Shown here: positions 35,346 to 43,847 of the stretch, one piece after another
How the letters are laid out: the number at the start of each line of letters is the position of its first letter
Numbering within the stretch: position 1 is the first letter of the stretch
The notes under the pieces: generated by a model
What the model was told of the DNA's origin: nothing
Seen by the model: the letters and a program-made list of their open reading frames with translations, nothing else
Databases searched by the model: none
Origin: Oerskovia jenensis
Lineage (GTDB): Bacteria > Actinomycetota > Actinomycetes > Actinomycetales > Cellulomonadaceae
Direction of reading: 5' to 3'
Length of the DNA stretch: 64,000 nt
NCBI RefSeq assembly: GCF_016907235.1
Contig: NZ_JAFBBO010000001.1
Location: forward strand, 4,154,001 to 4,218,000
Position numbers and translations under genes: made by a program

Positions 35346-36908
35346 ATGCGCATCGGCGTGCCCAGAGAGACCCGTCCCGGCGAGCGGCTCGTCGCCGCGA
35401 CGCCCCGTACGGTGGCCCAGCTCGTGGGCCTCGGGTACGACGTCGTGGTCGAGCGCGGCGCCGGTGAGCGCGCGAGCTACCCCGACGAGGCGTACTCGGA
35501 GGCAGGCGCGAGCCTGGGCGACGCCGCGCAGGCGTGGGGAGCGGACGTCGTCACGGCCGTCAACGCCCCGTCGGCCGAGCAGGTCGCGGCGCTGAGCGAG
35601 GGCGCGACCCTGGTCGCCATGCTGGCCCCCGGTGCGAACGAGGCCCTCGTGCAGCAGCTCGCGGACCACGGCGTCACGGCCCTGGCCCTCGACGCCGTGC
35701 CGCGCATCTCGCGCGCCCAGTCGCTCGACGTGCTCAGCGCGATGTCGAACGTCGCGGGCTACCGCGCGGTGATCGAGTCGGCCGAGGAGTACGGCGGCAT
35801 GTTCGCAGGCCAGGTGACCGCGGCGGGCAAGACGGCCCCGGCGACCGTGTTCGTGATCGGTGCGGGCGTCGCGGGTCTCGCAGCGATCGGCACGGCCGCG
35901 AGCCTCGGCGCGCAGGTGCGCGCGTTCGACGTGCGTCCCGAGGTCGGCGAGCAGATCGAATCGATGGGTGCCGAGTTCGTCCAGGCCGAGGGCGCACGCC
36001 AGGAGGTCAGCACCGACGGCTACGCGAGCGCGCTGACGGCCGAGCAGGAGCGCCTCACCGCGGAGATGTACGCGGCCGAGACGGCGCGCGCCGACATCGT
36101 CATCACCACGGCACTCGTGCGGGGTCGCGCGCCGCGCACCATCAGCGCCGAGATGGTCGCCGCGATGCGCCCCGGCAGCGTGATCGTGGACCTCGCGGCC
36201 TCGGGCGGCGGGAACTGCGAGCTCACGGTGCCGGGGGAGCGCGTCGTCACCGAGAACGGCGTCGTGATCCTCGGGTACACGGACCTCACGAGCCGCATGC
36301 CCAAGCACACGTCGCAGCTCGTGGGCACGAACATCGTCAACCTGCTCAAGCTGCTGACCCCGGGCAACGACGGACAGGTCGTGCTCGACCTGGACGACGA
36401 GGTGCTGCGCGGCATGACGGTCGCGCGGGCGGGCGAGGTCCTGTGGCCGCCGCCCCCGGTCGCGGTCTCGGCCGCAGCCCCCGTGGCCCCGGCAGCGCCC
36501 GTGGTGGACGAGGCCCAGGCCGCGCTCGACGCGGCGACCGCCCTCGACGACGCCCGACGGCGCGGCACCCGCCGGGCGGTCGGGTACGCCCTGGCCGCAG
36601 TCCTGGCAGCGCTCGCCATCACGTTCTCGCCGCCCGCGTTCGTGGGGCACTTCACGGTGTTCGCGCTCGCGGTGGTCGTGGGCTACTACGTCATCTCGAA
36701 CGTGAGCCACTCGCTGCACACCCCCCTCATGGCCCAGACGAACGCGATCTCCGGGATCATCCTGGTCGGCGCGCTCCTGCAGATCGGCGACTCGAGCTGG
36801 GTGGTCACCACGATCGCCTTCGTCGCGGCCGCCCTGGCCTCCGTCAACATCTTCGGTGGGTTCCTCGTGGCCTACCGCATGATCGGCATGTTCCGGAAGG
36901 AGGCCTGA
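35346..36908 (+). CDS. pntA: NAD(P) transhydrogenase subunit alpha (PntA, fused form)
   Basis: With PntB it forms the membrane proton-translocating transhydrogenase that makes NADPH from NADH using the proton gradient. 520 residues: the NAD-binding dI domain ([20 protein letters not shown] to about 380, with Rossmann motif [20 protein letters not shown]), a Pro/Ala linker ([11 protein letters not shown]), and a membrane part of four helices (about 415-520) carrying [20 protein letters not shown]. In many actinomycetes the dI and membrane parts are separate genes; here they are one chain, as in E. coli. The ATG follows AAGGAGG. Confidence 0.96.
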   Translation: MRIGVPRETRPGERLVAATPRTVAQLVGLGYDVVVERGAGERASYPDEAYSEAGASLGDAAQAWGADVVTAVNAPSAEQVAALSEGATLVAMLAPGANEALVQQLADHGVTALALDAVPRISRAQSLDVLSAMSNVAGYRAVIESAEEYGGMFAGQVTAAGKTAPATVFVIGAGVAGLAAIGTAASLGAQVRAFDVRPEVGEQIESMGAEFVQAEGARQEVSTDGYASALTAEQERLTAEMYAAETARADIVITTALVRGRAPRTISAEMVAAMRPGSVIVDLAASGGGNCELTVPGERVVTENGVVILGYTDLTSRMPKHTSQLVGTNIVNLLKLLTPGNDGQVVLDLDDEVLRGMTVARAGEVLWPPPPVAVSAAAPVAPAAPVVDEAQAALDAATALDDARRRGTRRAVGYALAAVLAALAITFSPPAFVGHFTVFALAVVVGYYVISNVSHSLHTPLMAQTNAISGIILVGALLQIGDSSWVVTTIAFVAAALASVNIFGGFLVAYRMIGMFRKEA

Positions 36909-36911
36909 CCC

Positions 36912-38294
36912 GTGCTGACCTCCCTGGTCCAGGCTGCTTACGTCATCGCAGCCGTCCTGTTCATCCTCAGCCTCGCGGGCCTGTCCACGCAGGAGACCGC
37001 TCGTCGCGGCAGCCTGCTCGGCATGACGGGCATGGGGCTCGCCCTCGTGGCCACGGTCGCGCTCGCGCTGCAGGACAGCGAGCGTCCCGTCATGGTGACG
37101 CTGCTGCTCATCGCCATGGTGTTCCTGATCGGCGCGGTCGTCGGGACGTGGCGTGCGCGCAGCGTCGAGATGACGCAGATGCCCGAGATGATCGCGCTCC
37201 TGCACAGCTTCGTGGGCCTCTCCGCGGTCCTCGTCGGCTTCAACTCGTACCTGACCGAGCAGGGCGACGTGGTGCACCTGGTCGAGGTCTTCCTCGGGGT
37301 GCTCATCGGGGCCGTGACGTTCACGGGTTCGATCGTGGCCTACCTCAAGCTGTCGGCGCGCATCCGGTCGAACCCGCTCATGCTGCCGGGGCGCAACTGG
37401 TGGAACCTCGGGGCGCTCGTCGCCTCGGGCGGCCTCATGGCCTGGTTCATCGCGGGCCACGGTCTGCTGCCGTTGATCCTCATGACGGTCGTCGCGCTCG
37501 CGCTCGGCTGGCACCTGGTCGCCTCGATCGGCGGCGGCGACATGCCGGTCGTCGTCTCGATGCTCAACTCGTACTCCGGGTGGGCCGCGGCCGCGGCGGG
37601 CTTCATGCTCAGCAACGACCTGCTCATCATCACCGGTGCTCTCGTCGGGTCCTCGGGTGCGATCCTGTCCTACATCATGTGCAAGGCCATGAACCGCTCG
37701 TTCGTGAGCGTCATCCTGGGCGGCTTCGGGGCCGAGGGCGGCACGGTCGTGGCCTCGGACCAGGACTACGGCGAGCACCACGAGATCCAGGCGGCCGAGG
37801 TCGCGGACCTGCTCAAGCACGCCCGCTCGGTCGTGGTCACGCCCGGCTACGGCATGGCGGTCGCCAAGGCGCAGTACCCCGTCGCGGACCTGGTGCGCCG
37901 GCTGCGCGAGCGCGGCATCGAGGTCCGGTTCGGCGTGCACCCCGTCGCGGGGCGCCTGCCCGGGCACATGAACGTCCTGCTCGCCGAGGCCAAGGTGCCC
38001 TACGACATCGTCCTCGAGATGGACGAGATCAACGGTGACCTGCCGGACACCGACGTCGTGCTCGTCATCGGCGCCAACGACACGGTCAACCCGGCGGCCC
38101 TCGACGATCCCGGGTCCCCGATCGCGGGCATGCCCGTGCTGGAGGTCTGGAACGCGAAGCAGGTGATCGTCTTCAAGCGGTCGATGGCCACGGGGTACGC
38201 GGGGGTCCAGAACCCGCTGTTCTTCAAGGACAACACCGCGATGCTCTTCGGAGACGCCAAGGACCAGGTGGAGAACATCATCCAGGCGCTCTGA
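36912..38294 (+). CDS. pntB: NAD(P) transhydrogenase subunit beta
   Basis: A 460-residue partner of PntA. The N-terminal half is membrane (eight to nine helices, with [19 protein letters not shown] holding the conserved proton-path His, and [21 protein letters not shown]). The C-terminal dIII domain binds NADP through [40 protein letters not shown] and [14 protein letters not shown] start 3 bases after the pntA stop, so the two are coupled. A large hairpin follows. Confidence 0.96.
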   Translation: MLTSLVQAAYVIAAVLFILSLAGLSTQETARRGSLLGMTGMGLALVATVALALQDSERPVMVTLLLIAMVFLIGAVVGTWRARSVEMTQMPEMIALLHSFVGLSAVLVGFNSYLTEQGDVVHLVEVFLGVLIGAVTFTGSIVAYLKLSARIRSNPLMLPGRNWWNLGALVASGGLMAWFIAGHGLLPLILMTVVALALGWHLVASIGGGDMPVVVSMLNSYSGWAAAAAGFMLSNDLLIITGALVGSSGAILSYIMCKAMNRSFVSVILGGFGAEGGTVVASDQDYGEHHEIQAAEVADLLKHARSVVVTPGYGMAVAKAQYPVADLVRRLRERGIEVRFGVHPVAGRLPGHMNVLLAEAKVPYDIVLEMDEINGDLPDTDVVLVIGANDTVNPAALDDPGSPIAGMPVLEVWNAKQVIVFKRSMATGYAGVQNPLFFKDNTAMLFGDAKDQVENIIQAL

Positions 38295-38337
38295 GGCCCG
38301 GCGCGGGAGTGCGAACCCGCGCGGGGCGAGGGAGGCT

Positions 38338-38385
38338 GAGGAGGTGGGCGACGTCGTCAGGCAGAGCGACGTGGCTCACCTCCTC
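38338..38385 (+). terminator. Terminator after pntB
   Basis: A 19-position stem (arms 38338-38356 and 38367-38385; GAGGAGGTG pairs with CACCTCCTC) with one mismatch and one G-U pair. The rest of the 225-base spacer to the next gene shows no feature beyond a short GCGCGGG/CCCGCGC repeat at 38301-38322. Confidence 0.65.
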
Positions 38386-38519
38386 GTCGTCCCGGCCCGA
38401 CGGCGCCGCGCACCGGGCGCGTTCGGGTCGCCCGCCCCGTGGGGCCGGGCGAGCATGGTCCCGAGCACTCGTGGGTGCGTTCCGCCCGCGACCCGTCGTT
38501 CGTGAACCCGGAGGACCCC

Positions 38520-39167
38520 ATGGACAAGGTCGACCTGCGCACGGTGCACCGAGAGCTGTACGCGCCGCCCCGCGAGTTCACGCGGGTCGTCGTGCCGCCG
38601 CTCGCGTACCTGCAGATCGACGGCGAGGGCGACCCGAACACGGCTCCGGCGTACGCGCAGGCGGTCGAGGCGTTGTTCTCGCTCTCGTACGCCGTGAAGT
38701 TCGCGAGCAAGAAGGACCTGGGCAGGGACTACGTCGTCGGGCCGCTCGAAGGGCTGTGGACCGCTGAGGATCCGGCCTCGTTCGTGCGCCGCGACAAGGA
38801 CGCGTGGAGCTGGACCCTCATGGTGCTGCAACCCGACTGGCTCACCGACGCGTTCGTGGCCGACGTGGCCGAGGCGACGACCCGCAAGAAGGGGCTGCCC
38901 GCGCTCGACCGGGTGCGCTTCGCGACGTACGACGAGGGGGACGCGGTGCAGGTCCTGCACGTCGGGTCCTACGACGACGAGGCGCCGACGCTCGCCCGCC
39001 TGCACGACGAGTACCTGCCCGAGCACGGGCTGACGTTCGACGGCCCGCACCACGAGATCTACCTGAGCGACGTGCGCCGGACTGCACCCGACAAGCTGCG
39101 GACGGTGCTGCGCCAGCCGGTGCGGGCGGTGGACCGCGCCGGACCCGACGTGTCAGAACCGGCGTGA
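38520..39167 (+). CDS. GyrI-like small-molecule-binding domain protein
   Basis: A 215-residue protein with a GyrI-like (SOUL/AraC effector-binding) domain: FTRVVVPPLAYLQIDGEGDPNT and AYAQAVEALFSLSYAVKFASKK match the stand-alone bacterial group, and HDEYLPEHGLTFDGPHHEIYLSD matches its end. These proteins bind small hydrophobic or cationic compounds; no DNA-binding domain is fused here. The ATG has GGAGG 7 nt upstream. The last codons (VSEPA and stop) are supplied by copy B of the 42-nt palindromic repeat, so the repeat has become the 3' end of this gene. Confidence 0.88.
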   Translation: MDKVDLRTVHRELYAPPREFTRVVVPPLAYLQIDGEGDPNTAPAYAQAVEALFSLSYAVKFASKKDLGRDYVVGPLEGLWTAEDPASFVRRDKDAWSWTLMVLQPDWLTDAFVADVAEATTRKKGLPALDRVRFATYDEGDAVQVLHVGSYDDEAPTLARLHDEYLPEHGLTFDGPHHEIYLSDVRRTAPDKLRTVLRQPVRAVDRAGPDVSEPA

Positions 39168-39192
39168 GCTCGAGGGCTCGTTGGTTCTGACA
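39151..39192. repeat. 42-nt palindromic repeat, copy B
   Basis: TGTCAGAACC...CTCGAG...GGTTCTGACA, same length and centre as copy A, with a few mismatches in the inner arms. It contains the stop codon of the GyrI-like gene and lies before the convergent desaturase gene, again a two-way terminator position. Confidence 0.82.
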
Positions 39193-39218
39193 CGAGCGAG
39201 GGCGAGGGGTGAGGAGGC

Positions 39219-40316
39219 TCAGACCTTGCGGAGCTGGTTGAACATCGGGCAGTCGAACGGGTCGCGCGCCGCGAGGCCCACCCGGTTGAGGTAGCGGACC
39301 ACGATCGCGTACGACGCGAGCAGGTTGGTCTCCGTGTACGGCATGCCCAGTCGTGCGCAGTGCTCACGGACCATGAGGCGGGCCTTGGCGAGGTGGGGGC
39401 GGGGCATGCTCGGGAACAGGTGGTGCTCGATCTGGTAGTTGAGACCGCCCATGAGGACGTTCATGACACGCCCGCCCGTGATGTTGCGCGAGGTCAGGAC
39501 CTGCTTGGACAGGAAGTCGAGCTTGCTGTCCGCGGGGATGATCGCCATGCCCTTGTGGTTGGGCGCGAAGGACGCACCCATGTACACGCCGAACACTGCG
39601 AGTTGTACACCAAGGAACGCGAACGCCATGCCCAGCGGCAGGAACCAGAGGACGACGCCCACGTAGAGCGTGAGGCGCACGGCGATGGTCACGAGCTCGA
39701 GCGTCCGTGCCCGGCTCTTCGCGGACGACAGCAGCGAGCGGATCGAGATCATGTGCAGGTTGATGCCCTCGAGCGTCAGCAGCGGGAAGAACAGCCAGCC
39801 CTGGTGGCGCGTGATGAGGGCGAGGAAGCCCTTCTGCTCGGCCGCGCTCTCCTCGAGGAACGAGATGGTGTCGGTCTCGATGTCCGGGTCCTTGCCGACG
39901 CGGTTCGGGTTCGCGTGGTGGCGTGTGTGCTTGTTCATCCACCACGAGTAGCTGATGCCGACGACGCCGTTGGCCAGGAACCGCCCGACGCGGTCGTTCG
40001 CGGGTCCCGACGTGAGGATCGTGCGGTGCGCGGCCTCGTGCGAGAGGAACGCGAACTGCGTGAGGATCAGCCCCAGCGCGCCCGCGATGAGGAGCTGGAA
40101 CCACGAGTCGCCCAGGAGCACGAAGCCGGCGACGGCGCCGCCGAGCGCGACCGTGAGGATCGCGGCGACCCAGCCGTAGTAGCCGTGGGTCCGCTCGAGG
40201 AGCCCGGCCTCACGGATGCGCTTGGAGAGCTCGGTGTAGGTGCTGGTGACGCTCGTCCCGTCGCTGGTGCGCGGCTTCGTCGGGCGGAATCCGGGGCGGA
40301 CTGCAGTGTCGGTCAT
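39219..40316 (-). CDS. Membrane fatty acid desaturase
   Basis: A 365-residue di-iron desaturase of the acyl-lipid / linoleoyl-CoA (front-end like) type. The three histidine boxes are HEAAH (in FAFLSHEAAHRTIL region), HTRHH (NKHTRHHANPN) and QIEHH (NYQIEHHLFPSMPRPHL); the last with Gln is typical of front-end and acyl-CoA desaturases. Two to four membrane helices lie between the boxes. It introduces double bonds in membrane lipids and adapts fluidity. Electrons come from a ferredoxin or flavoprotein; the siderophore-interacting flavoprotein gene is divergent and close, which may be coincidence. The ATG at 40316 has a GAGGGACG site. Confidence 0.93.
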   Translation of the reverse strand: MTDTAVRPGFRPTKPRTSDGTSVTSTYTELSKRIREAGLLERTHGYYGWVAAILTVALGGAVAGFVLLGDSWFQLLIAGALGLILTQFAFLSHEAAHRTILTSGPANDRVGRFLANGVVGISYSWWMNKHTRHHANPNRVGKDPDIETDTISFLEESAAEQKGFLALITRHQGWLFFPLLTLEGINLHMISIRSLLSSAKSRARTLELVTIAVRLTLYVGVVLWFLPLGMAFAFLGVQLAVFGVYMGASFAPNHKGMAIIPADSKLDFLSKQVLTSRNITGGRVMNVLMGGLNYQIEHHLFPSMPRPHLAKARLMVREHCARLGMPYTETNLLASYAIVVRYLNRVGLAARDPFDCPMFNQLRKV

Positions 40317-40506
40317 ACGTCCCTCACAGGGCTGGTGTCGACTTCCCAGCCGCGGTGGTGAGCGAGATGCCCGTTGTACAGATGGCCCGAGTCTACGTGT
40401 GACATCCGGATCAGGGTGGAGGAAGGACGAAGGTCCGGTGCGGGTTGGGCCGTGCGGCGGGTCGGGGAGGCCGCTGGGTGGGCGTTCTCGGCGCTCTACG
40501 ACTGGC

Positions 40507-40525
40507 TTAGGTTAGCCTGGCCTTC
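40507..40525 (+). promoter_or_regulatory. Iron box (IdeR/DmdR site) of the siderophore-interacting gene
   Basis: TTAGGTTAGCCTGGCCTTC matches the actinobacterial iron-box consensus TTAGGTTAGSCTAACCTAA at 15 of 19 positions, with the left half perfect. It covers a TAGGTT -10 candidate (40508-40513, 17 bases from TTCTCG), so iron-loaded repressor would block RNA polymerase. Confidence 0.75.
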
Positions 40526-40544
40526 TTTCGATCGAAGGAGTCTC

Positions 40545-41360
40545 GTGGCCGGGTTTCAGATGGTCAAGCCGTCCGTGGTGCAGGTCATCGCCGCCGAGGT
40601 GGTGAGGTCGCGGCGGGTCAGCCCGTCGATCGTGCGCGTCACCGTCGGGGGCGAGGGTATCGCGCAGTTCGACCCCATGGGGTTCGACCAGTGGTTCCGC
40701 CTCTTCCTGCCGCGAGAGGACCAGGAGTCCCTGCGCCTGCCCACGGCCACGTCGGGGCTCTGGTACGTGCAGTACCTCGCGACTCCCAGGGCGCGGCGGC
40801 CCTGGGTCCGCAACTACACCGTCCGGGACGTGCGTCCCGCCGAGCGCGAGCTCGACATCGACTTCGTCGCGCACGAGGACGGAGGCCCCGCGTCGGCGTT
40901 CGCGCTCGGTGCGAGCGCGGGCCACCCCGTCGGGATCCTCGACCAGGGTGTCGGCTACAACCCGCGCGCCCCGCACGACTGGACGCTGCTCGTCGCGGAC
41001 GAGACGGGTCTGCCCGCGGTCGCGGGCATCTGCGCCTCGCTGCCCGACGACGCGCGCGGGCTCGCGATCGTCGAGCTCCCGCTCGCGGCCGACGCCCAGG
41101 ACTTCCGTGTCCCGGCCGGGGTCGAGCTCCGGTGGGTCGCGCGCGACGAGTGCGGCGGCGACCCGCACCAGGTCCCCGGGCGTCTGGCGCTCGACGCGCT
41201 GACCAGGGCCGACCTGCCGCCCGGGGAGGTCTACGCCTACGTCGTGGGGGAGTCGGGCCTGGTCACCGGGGCGCGACGGCACCTCGTGAACGAGCGCGGC
41301 GTCCCCAAGGCCGACGTCGACTTCATCGGGTACTGGCGGCACGGGCGCGCAGCGGCCTGA
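40545..41360 (+). CDS. Siderophore-interacting protein (FAD ferric-siderophore reductase)
   Basis: A 271-residue flavoprotein of the SIP/ViuB family, which reduces ferric siderophores in the cytoplasm to release iron. FAD-binding beta-barrel with the RNYTVRDVRPAERELDIDFV motif (R-x-Y-T binds FAD; about 86-105) and ASAGHPVGILDQG; C-terminal NAD(P)H-binding part with LLVADETGLPAVAGI and YAYVVGESGLVTGARRHLVNE. GTG 40545 is preferred since GAAGGAG lies 7 nt upstream; an ATG 15 bases later is possible. An iron box overlaps its promoter, so it should be on when iron is low. Confidence 0.92.
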   Translation: MAGFQMVKPSVVQVIAAEVVRSRRVSPSIVRVTVGGEGIAQFDPMGFDQWFRLFLPREDQESLRLPTATSGLWYVQYLATPRARRPWVRNYTVRDVRPAERELDIDFVAHEDGGPASAFALGASAGHPVGILDQGVGYNPRAPHDWTLLVADETGLPAVAGICASLPDDARGLAIVELPLAADAQDFRVPAGVELRWVARDECGGDPHQVPGRLALDALTRADLPPGEVYAYVVGESGLVTGARRHLVNERGVPKADVDFIGYWRHGRAAA

Positions 41361-41361
41361 C

Positions 41362-42336
41362 CTACGCGGTCTCGTCCTGCTCCGAGCGCCCGGAGGGAGC
41401 GCCGAACGCCACGTACACCGCGGCGATGTCGTCGCCCCCGTGCCCGCGCGCGGCCGCGCTCGCGTACAGGTTCGACAGTGCGTCGAGCAGCGCGGGGTCC
41501 AGCCCGGCGTTCTCGGCGGCTTCCGAGATGAGCCCGATGTCCTTGCGCAGCCCGTCGAGCGCGAACTGCGGGGTGAAGACGCCCGTGAGCATCTCGGTGC
41601 CCTTGAGGTGGGCGTAGGGGGAGTCGGAGGCGCCGTCGGCGATGGCGTCGAGGAACAGGTGCGGGTCGATGCCCTCGGCGCGGGCGAGCGCGATCGACTG
41701 GGCCGTCGCGGCCGTGATCGCCGCGAGCCAGGCGTTGCACGCGAGCTTGAGGGCCGTGCCCTGTCCCACCTCGGTGCCGGCGACCACGACCTTCGCGGAG
41801 ATCGCGTCGAGCACGGGGGAGATCCCGGCCAGGACGTCGGGGTCGCCGGCGGCGAGCACCGTGAGCTGTCCGTCCTCCGCCGGCTGCCTGGTGCCGAGCA
41901 GGTTGGCCTCGACGAGGGTCACGCCGAGCTGCCGGGCGCGCTCGACGATCCGGGCCGTGCCCTCGCGCCCGACGGTCGACGCCTGGACCCACACCCCGCC
42001 CGTGCCGACCGAGGGGCCCGCCGTGTCGAGCACGTCGAGGACGGCGGCGCCGTCGAACAGCACGCTCAGGACGACATCGGCCCCGTGCACGGCTTGCGCC
42101 GAGGTCGGGGCGACGCGCGCCCCGGCGTCGGCGAGCGGCGCCGCACGCGACGCGGTCCTGTTCCACACCGTGACCTCGAAGCCCGCCCGCAGCAGCGAGT
42201 GCGCCACCCCGGTGCCCATGGTGCCGGTGCCGAGCACCGTCACGGTCGGCAGGTCGCCCGGCAGGCCGTCTCCAGATGCTCGTGTCGCGTCGTCCGGTCC
42301 GGGCCGGACGGGGGGCTGGGGAGCGGGGACGGTCAT
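41362..42336 (-). CDS. NAD(P)-dependent oxidoreductase, 6-phosphogluconate / hydroxyisobutyrate dehydrogenase-like
   Basis: A 324-residue beta-hydroxyacid dehydrogenase family enzyme. N-terminal Rossmann motif VTVLGTGTMGTGVAHSLLRA with NRT after strand 2 (NADP preference); the conserved substrate-binding stretch is seen as VQASTVGREGTARIVE; the catalytic lysine region reads ALKLACNAWLAAITAATAQ, where the usual GAGNxxKxxNN becomes GQGTALKLACN. The ATG at 42336 (MTVPAPQPPV) has GAGGTG upstream; a GTG 12 bases earlier is the alternative. Two bases separate its end from the siderophore-interacting gene. Substrate unknown; imine-reductase-like members also have this shape. Confidence 0.87.
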   Translation of the reverse strand: MTVPAPQPPVRPGPDDATRASGDGLPGDLPTVTVLGTGTMGTGVAHSLLRAGFEVTVWNRTASRAAPLADAGARVAPTSAQAVHGADVVLSVLFDGAAVLDVLDTAGPSVGTGGVWVQASTVGREGTARIVERARQLGVTLVEANLLGTRQPAEDGQLTVLAAGDPDVLAGISPVLDAISAKVVVAGTEVGQGTALKLACNAWLAAITAATAQSIALARAEGIDPHLFLDAIADGASDSPYAHLKGTEMLTGVFTPQFALDGLRKDIGLISEAAENAGLDPALLDALSNLYASAAARGHGGDDIAAVYVAFGAPSGRSEQDETA

Positions 42337-42458
42337 GGGGCACCTCACGTCGGACGGGACCTGACTCTCTCGACCCTAGGTGCGCGCCGCCGTCGTGCAA
42401 CGTGGGACACGGCCCGACGGCGGAGCGCACCCCGGGCGCGCGCGTCGCCCGATGCTGC

Positions 42459-43412
42459 TCAGGACGCGTGCCGGAACGTCTGCCGGTAGTCCGTGGGCGG
42501 GACGCCGACCGCGCGGCGGAAGTGGTGCCGCAGCAGCGCGGCCGACCCGAACCCGCACAGCCGCGCGATCTCCTCGAGGTCGAGGCCCGACTCCTCGAGC
42601 AGGGTCCGGGCGTGGTGCACGCGCTGGGTCGCGAGCCACTGCATGGGAGTGGTGCCCGTCTCGGCGACGAACGTGCGCGCGAACGTGCGCGTCGACAGGT
42701 GTGCGCGCCGCGCGAGGTCCTCGACGGTCTGAGGCTCGTCGAGGTGATCGCTCATCCAGGCGAGCACCTCGCGGATGCTCTGCTCCTCGCACACCGGCAC
42801 GGGGCGGTCGATGTACTGGCGCTGCCCGCCGTCGCGCTGGGGCGGGACGACCATGCGGCGCGCGATCGCGTTGGCCGCCGCGCTGCCGAACTCCTTGCGC
42901 ACGATGTGCAGGCACGCGTCGATCCCGGCGGCCGTCCCTGCGCTCGTGATGATGTCGCCGTCGTCGACGAACAGGACGTCCGGGTCCACGTCGACCTGCG
43001 GGAACCGCGACGTGAGGTCCTCCGCGTGGCGCCAGTGCGTCGTGATGCGGCGCCCGTCGACGAGCCCCGCCGCGGCGAGCAGGAACGCGCCCGAGCAGAC
43101 GCTCAGCAGGACCGCGCCGCGGGCGTGGGCCGCGCGCAGGGCGTCGACGATCTCGGGCGGGTACTCGTCGCGGATCGTGAGCGCGGGGATCGCGACCAGG
43201 TCGGCGTCCTCGAGCGCGTCGAGCCCGTGGTCAGGGACCAGGGAGGCACCCATGCTGGTACGGACGGGCGCTCCCGCGACCGGGCCACAGACGCGGAAGT
43301 CGACCCGGGGGACGCCGTCGTCCGTGCGGTCGAGGCCGAACACCTCGCACACGACGCCGAACTCGAACGGGGCCAGTCCGTCGGCGACGACGGCCGCCAC
43401 TGTGCGCAACAT
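42459..43412 (-). CDS. GlxA-type AraC transcriptional regulator
   Basis: A 317-residue regulator with an N-terminal DJ-1/PfpI (glutamine-amidotransferase-like) domain (about 1-190; SVCSGAFLLAAAGLVDGRRITTHW holds the nucleophile-elbow-like Cys, probably not catalytic) and a C-terminal pair of AraC helix-turn-helix motifs (VEDLARRAHLSTRTFARTF and IARLCGFGSAALLRHHFRR). Such proteins control amino-acid, glycine-betaine or carnitine breakdown. The ATG is 6 nt after a TAGCGT -10 element. No clear target operon adjoins, though the dehydrogenase gene 120 bases downstream is on the same strand and may be co-transcribed. Confidence 0.92.
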   Translation of the reverse strand: MLRTVAAVVADGLAPFEFGVVCEVFGLDRTDDGVPRVDFRVCGPVAGAPVRTSMGASLVPDHGLDALEDADLVAIPALTIRDEYPPEIVDALRAAHARGAVLLSVCSGAFLLAAAGLVDGRRITTHWRHAEDLTSRFPQVDVDPDVLFVDDGDIITSAGTAAGIDACLHIVRKEFGSAAANAIARRMVVPPQRDGGQRQYIDRPVPVCEEQSIREVLAWMSDHLDEPQTVEDLARRAHLSTRTFARTFVAETGTTPMQWLATQRVHHARTLLEESGLDLEEIARLCGFGSAALLRHHFRRAVGVPPTDYRQTFRHAS

Positions 43413-43418
43413 CCTTCG

Positions 43419-43424
43419 ACGCTA
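43419..43424 (-). promoter_or_regulatory. -10 element of the GlxA-type regulator (leaderless)
   Basis: TAGCGT on the minus strand, 6 nt before the ATG at 43412. Confidence 0.5.
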
Positions 43425-43501
43425 CGCCCGTGGCAGGATCTTGTCGACACCTGTCTCTCCTGCCACTCGTGCGGGGCGCGACGCCGGACCAGGCTGGACG
43501 C

Positions 43502-43708
43502 ATGGACATCGTGGAGCTCGTGATGAGGCTGGTCGTGGTCGCGGCGCTCGTGGCGCCGCTCGTGGTGATGGCGCTGCGGCGCCCGCCGGCAGGTGGTCGG
43601 TTCCCTGCGGGGACGGACGACGGCTGGACGTGGACCCCGAGGGCGGCGGCGCCGACCACGCCGCGTGTTGTCAGAACGAGCGTGACCTCGAGGCCTCGCT
43701 CGCTCTGA
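43502..43708 (+). CDS. Small membrane protein (68 aa) ending in the palindromic repeat
   Basis: A short frame with one membrane helix (VMRLVVVAALVAPLVVMALR, about 7-26) and a short polar tail. No family recognised. The last 13 residues (about VRTSVTSRPRSL) are encoded by copy C of the 42-nt palindrome, which also supplies the stop. No strong ribosome site is seen, so the gene is tentative; it could equally be a remnant interrupted by the repeat. Confidence 0.45.
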   Translation: MDIVELVMRLVVVAALVAPLVVMALRRPPAGGRFPAGTDDGWTWTPRAAAPTTPRVVRTSVTSRPRSL

Positions 43709-43710
43709 CA
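43669..43710. repeat. 42-nt palindromic repeat, copy C
   Basis: TGTCAGAACGAGCGTGACC, CTCGAG centre at the same place, right arm ending CGCTCTGACA. The left half is identical to copy A; the right arm differs at three positions. Confidence 0.82.
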
Positions 43711-43731
43711 GGGGAGGATCGCGCGCCGACC

Positions 43732-43773
43732 TGTCAGAACCAGCGAGGGCTCGAGTGCTCTCTCGATCTGACA
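43732..43773. repeat. 42-nt palindromic repeat, copy D
   Basis: TGTCAGAACCAGCGAGGG, CTCGAG, then right arm ending CGATCTGACA. It begins 63 bases after the start of copy C and forms a tandem pair with it, 75 bases before the first hydrolase lipoprotein gene. Confidence 0.8.
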
Positions 43774-43847
43774 GGTCCCGGCAGTGGTCGCGCGACCACG
43801 GCGCGGCACGGTTGTCTCAGAACGGGCGGGTGCGGGAGTATCCGCGC

